Part shown: positions 49,001 to 55,000 of the stretch, piece by piece
Layout of the letters: every line of letters starts with the position of its first letter
How positions within the stretch are numbered: position 1 is the first letter of the stretch
Assembly: GCA_965222725.1 (NCBI GenBank)
Contig: OZ244969.1
Location: 4,712,001 to 4,776,000, forward strand
DNA length: 64,000 nt
Reading direction: 5' to 3'
From: GCA-2748575 sp965222725
GTDB lineage: Bacteria > Pseudomonadota > Gammaproteobacteria > Pseudomonadales > Ketobacteraceae
Made by a program: the position numbers and the translations under genes
Notes under the pieces: generated by a model
Seen by the model: the letters and a program-made list of their open reading frames with translations, nothing else
Databases searched by the model: none
Told to the model about the DNA's origin: nothing

Positions 49001-52000
49001 CTGTGGGAATACCGATACACAGGTCGTCCTGCCGCGCGTAACGTGACAACAGCAGCGACCAGATGGCAAACATGTACATGAAAGGCGTAACGCCAATTTG
49101 CTGACAATGCCGGTGTAACTTTTTGGCAAACGCCGGATCAAACTGGAAACGCCGGGTTTTACCATTGGTTGATTGCACCAGGGGGCGCGGGTGATCCGTT
49201 GGAAAGGTTGATGTCACCGGAGCATGAGCAAGCTGCTGATCCCAGTAGCTTAACTGCCCTTCCAGCACATCCCCCTGCAAATAGTTTTGTTGCCATACGG
49301 CATAATCTGCATACTGGAGCGATAGCTCCGGCAAAGGCGAAGGCACTTTGCGATCAAACACATAATACAGTGTGATCAGCTCACGCAACATGATGCTGAC
49401 GGACACACCATCGGAAATGATATGGTGCATATTGATGGTCAGCATATATTGCAGCTGACGCACCTTGAGAACGGACACCCGCATCAGGGGCCCGGTCAAC
49501 AGGTCGAACGGTTCCGAGCGATCTTTTTCCGCCGCCAGCATGGCCGCCAGATCGGGATCTTCCTCAGCGGTCAGATCAATCAGATTGACCGCACCACTCA
49601 GCTCATTCAGAATTTTCTGCCTGGGCTGTTCATTTTGATCGGTGTAAAACACAGTGCGCAATGACGCATGACGCCGCAGCAACTCATTTACCGCCCGCTG
49701 TACCGCCACGATATTCAGCTCACCTTTGATATTCACAGCCGCTGGCATATTGTTGGTGGCAGTGCCCGGGTTTAACTGTTCAAACAGCCACAAACGCTGC
49801 TGACCCAGGGAAAGCGGAATATCGTCAGTCAATCCGCAAGGCCTGATGGGCGGCCTGTCCAATGCCTGGGTATCCAGCGAATAAAGTTTTTCCGCCAGGG
49901 TTTCAATGGTAGGCGCTTCAAACAGTAACTTGACCGGGATCTCTTTACCCAGTTCCTTCGCCAACCGGGCGATTACCTTGGTGGCTAACAGGGAATGTCC
50001 GCCCAGGTGGAAAAAGTTCTGATCCACGCCAACCTTGTTAAGCCCCAGCACCGAGCTCCATATAGCCGCAATGGATTTTTCCAGATCCGTTCTGGGTTCC
50101 ACCAAGGGCTTGTCATCACCGAATGCCGGTTGCGGTAACGCTTTGCGATCAATCTTTCCATTGGGCGTGAGCGGAAATTCTGATAAAAGGCACCAGAATG
50201 AAGGCACCATATGCGTGGGCAGGTAATGGCCCGCGTGCTTCTTCAAACGGGAGAGCAATTCACTTTCTGCATCGGAGCCCTGCTCTGGTAATTGTTCAAC
50301 CACCACCCAGGCCACCAGCTGTTCCGCGGCCTCTGTTTTCATAACAGACACCAGGCTGTCGGTAATACCGGTGTACTCGTTGATAACACCTTGAATTTCA
50401 CCGGTTTCGATCCGGAAACCCCGCAGCTTCACTTGCTGATCTCTGCGACCCAGATATTCAATCACACCATCTTTGCGGTAGCGGGCCAGGTCGCCGGTAC
50501 GATAGATGGTTTCACCGTTCTGGCTATGGGGATTCTTGACAAAGACTTCCGCGGTCAGCTCCGGGTTATTCAGGTAGCCCGGGCCGACACTGTCGCCCCC
50601 GATGCAAAGCTCACCTACTGCACCAATGGGCAAGAGTTCCAGATGATTGCCAAGAATATACAGGCGAACATTATCGTTGGGCCGACCAATGGGCAAAACG
50701 GCGTGATGCGCCTCTTCTTCCAGATCAATGCGGTGCCAGGCGGCAATGTCAGTACATTCCGTTGGGCCATAACTGTTGATTAACCGGCAAGAGGTTTGCG
50801 CCATCCAGCTCTGCAAGCGCGGCAGGTTGATTGGCTCGCCACCTAGAAACACATGTTTCAGGGAACGCAGAGCCTGCCAGTCCTTACTGTCGTCCTGCAG
50901 GGGATAAAACGCACTGGGCGCGCAGTTAATCCAGCTGATCTGTTCCTGTCTGATCAACGGTATCAGCATACCGGGGTCGTATTCCTGGAAAGCAGGAATC
51001 ACCAGCGCAGCGCCTGACACCAATGGCGCAAACAGGTTTTTCTGCGTCAGGTCGAAACCTATAGCGCTCATCAACAGCACCCGCTCATGGGGAGACATAT
51101 CGAATTCGCGGCAGTACCAGTCCAGCAGATTGATCTCGGAGCGGTGGAAAGCACCGGTTCCCTTTGGCCGCCCGGTGGAACCGGAAGTATAAATCATGTA
51201 AAGCAAACGTTCCGGATCCGGCGAAACGGACACATTGTCTGCCGGTTCCTCTGCCTTTAGCAGCAACTCATCAACGGCAAAAAATTCGATACCATCCAAT
51301 GCCAGGTTACCGGCAATATCCCGGGTCGTTAACACCAGTGGTATGCAAGCATCTTCCACTATGTAGCGAATACGGCCTTCGGGATAAGAGGCATCAAGGG
51401 GCACATAGGTGGCTCCCGCTTTCAGAATACCCAAAATGGCGGGCATCAGGCCCAGGTGCCGGTTAAAGCAAAGCCCTACTTTGTCATTCGGTTTTACACC
51501 CTGGGTTATCAGGGCATTGGCAATATGATTGGAAACGTTTGCCAGCTGCTGGTAGGTAAAAAACTGTTCACCACATTTTATGGCAATACGATCAGCATGC
51601 TCCGTTGCAGCAACATCAAACCGTTGGTGAACGGTGGTGTTTTTGTCATACGCTCTGCCAGTGTCGTTCCAGTCATAAAGCTGGGTATTGATTTCCTCGT
51701 CATCCAGCATGCTGAACGCATGCAGGGGCTGCTCTGGCGCGGCGCTGACTGATTCACAAAAGTTGGCGAAGTGTTTTGCCAATTGATCCATGCTCTCTCT
51801 GGCAAACAGATCGGTGTTGTACTGCAGCTGACAATGGTAGGGATCGCTCTCACTACCTTCTGTTACTGTCAGCATTAGTTCATATTTGGCGCTTTCAATA
51901 TCCAGCGATACCGGAGAGAAACGGATATCGCCCATTTCTGCATCCGTCGCTGCCATTGCATCCTTGTCAACCGGGAGATTCTGATAGGTCAGCATGGTCT

Positions 52001-55000
52001 GGAATATGGGTGATCGACTCATATCCCTGGCTGGTTCCACCACATCAACAATCTGCTCAAAAGGAATCTGCTGATGGGCCTGGTTTTGCAGCACCTTGTC
52101 GGAAACGGCTTTAACCAGTGCAGAAAAATCACTGATACCTTCAAACTGGTGACGGACCACCAGGGTATTCACGAAAAATCCCACAACCGGCTCAAGATCC
52201 GGATGATCGCGGCCAGCGACCGGGCTGCCAACGGCAAAATCATCCTGGCCCGTGTACCGGTGCAGGAATGCTGCATAGGCTGCCATTAACACAACAAATG
52301 GCGTTGTGTTCTGCTGTCGGGCAAGGGCCAGAAACCGCTGCTTAATACTTTCCGGTAACTCGAACGCAAGACTGCGCCCGTTGTATGTCTGAATATTGGG
52401 TCGCGGATAATCCGCAGGCAGATTCAGGGACGGCACACCACCCAATTCGCCCTTCCAGAATGCCAGATGATTTTCGAGCACCTCGTCGGATATAGCGTGG
52501 CGCTGCCAGGCTGCAAAATCCGCATATTGAATGGCAAGCGGCACTAAAGGTGGCTCAGCTTTTTTCTGCAATGCCACATAACAGGCGCCCAGTTCCTTGA
52601 TCAGAATACCCATGGACCAGCCATCGGTAATAATGTGGTGCAGCACCACACTTAATACGAACTGCGGTTTACCGTCGCTAACAGGTAACTGATACAGTTT
52701 CGCCCGGATAAGCGGCGCCTGTTCCAGCGAAAAAGGCGTCATAATCTCTATGGCCACCAAACGCCGGATTTCGGTTTCCAGTTCGTTTTCCGGCACGTTC
52801 ACATCCACTGCTCGGAGCTGAAAGGGAATCTGTTCCGCAATATTCAGGCTGGCGCCTTCGTCGTCCTGCAGAAAAGCAGTTCGCAACACTTCGTGCCGGT
52901 CGATCAGCCGCTGAAATGCCTGTTCAAGCGCACTGATATCCAGATCACCCTCAATCCGTACCGCCAGCGGAACATTGTAAGCCACAGAGCCGGGTTCGAT
53001 TTTATCCAGCAGCCATAAACGTTGCTGCGCAAAAGACAACGGCAAACGCTGATCCCGGTTTGCAGGTGTAATATCCGCTTCGGCAATCCCGCCACCACTC
53101 TGGATAATTCTCTCTACCTCTTTGGCGATAGAGGCAATGGTCGGTTCGCCCAACAAATCCCGTAACTGGATATTGGCATTGAACGCCTTGCGCGCCCGCG
53201 ATGCCACCTGAGTCGCCAATAATGAATGGCCGCCCAGGTCAAAGAAATTATCGTAAACACCCACCTCTTCGACTTTCAGTACCTGAGACCAGATTTGCGC
53301 CAACGTACGTTCAATGTCGTTCCGTGGCTCAACATACGCTACGCGGCGGCTGGCCTGATCCGGTGCCGGCAGTGCTTTTCGATCCACTTTGCCATTAGGT
53401 GTTAAAGGCCAGGCTTCCAGTGTCACCACGTGGGCAGGCACCATGTATTCCGGCAGGTAATCGGCCAAACGCTGACGCCAGGCGTTATTGTCAAAACGGT
53501 CATCGGCCACCACATAGGCCACCAGTTGCTCATTAAGCACCATGGCCAGCCCGTCGCTGACACCCTGCAACTGGCGCAATGCGTGCTCGATTTCTCCCAG
53601 CTCGATGCGCAAACCGCGCAGCTTGATCTGGAAGTCCTTGCGGCCCATATACTCGATGCTGCCATCATTCAGGTAACGCGCCAGATCGCCGGTTTTATAG
53701 AGTTTGCCTTTACCGAAAGGATTATCGATAAAGACTTCCGCCGTTAAATCATCGCGGCCAATATAACCGGCACCCACGCCGTCACCGGCAATGCAGAGTT
53801 CACCTGTCAAACCTGCCGGCAACCGGTTCAGTTCATCGTCCACCACAAACAACTGGGTATTGTTAATGGGTTTACCAATGGGAATCAGGGTCTGGTCAGG
53901 CGCGATTTCATCCAGAATATGGTAAGAAACCACATCGGTGCATTCCGTGGGGCCGTAGGAATTTACCAGCTGACATTGAGAGTCCCGGTGAGACAACCAG
54001 GGATGTAAAGCGGCCAGGCGAATTGGTTCACCGCCCAACACCAGGTACCGCAAACTGCTGAGAGCCTGGGCACGGTCATCATCCAGATCATCCACCAATG
54101 GGTAAAAGGCAGACGGCGCACAGTTTACCAATGTAATCTGCTGCGACCGGATCGTTTCCAGTACCACGGCATCGTCATACTGATCCATAGCGGGCACAAC
54201 TAATGTGCCGCCACACACCAGCATGGCAAACAGGTTTTTCTGGGTCAGGTCAAAACCAAAGGCGCTGATCACTAACGCGCGATCTGACGGGCCCAGGCCC
54301 AGATCATTGGTGTACCAGGTCAGCAGATTCACTTCGCCATGATGGCGTACTGCGGCACCTTTCGGTTTACCTGTGGAGCCGGACGTGTAGATGATATAAA
54401 TCAGATCCTGCGGCGAGGGGCTCACACCCGGTTTGCCGGCAGAAGCAATCTGAATCTGTTCTCGTTCAGCATCCACCAGCACGCGAACGGCAGTGGTCTC
54501 TGGCAGGCGGTCCAGCATACAGGATTCGGTAACCAGGCAACTGGCGTTGGAATCTTCAATTAAAAATGCCAGGCGTTCCTTGGGGTAATTAACGTCAACC
54601 GGAATATAAGTGGCACCCGCTTTTATCACGGCCCACACAGATACAATCATGTCCAGTGAGCGCCCCAGGGAAATGGCCACCCGATCCTGTGGCTGCACAC
54701 CCTTGGCGATCAGGTAATTGGCCAGCTGATTGGCCTGGGCGTTGAGTTGCGCATAAGTGAGTTGCTGTTCGCCAAAAATCAGAGCCACCTGATCCGGCGT
54801 GCTTTCAACCTGCCGCTCGAACCAGTCCACGACGGTTTCATTGGCAGGTAATTCCCGCCGGGTTTGATTCCAGGCGTCAAGCTGTTCGGCTTCAAACTGG
54901 GAAATCAGCGCCAGATCCCCCATGGAAGTGGCTGTACCCTGAGCCACTTCCAACACCAGGGTTTTGAGTCGCTGAATAAAACCCTGCTCTGCAAAAACAC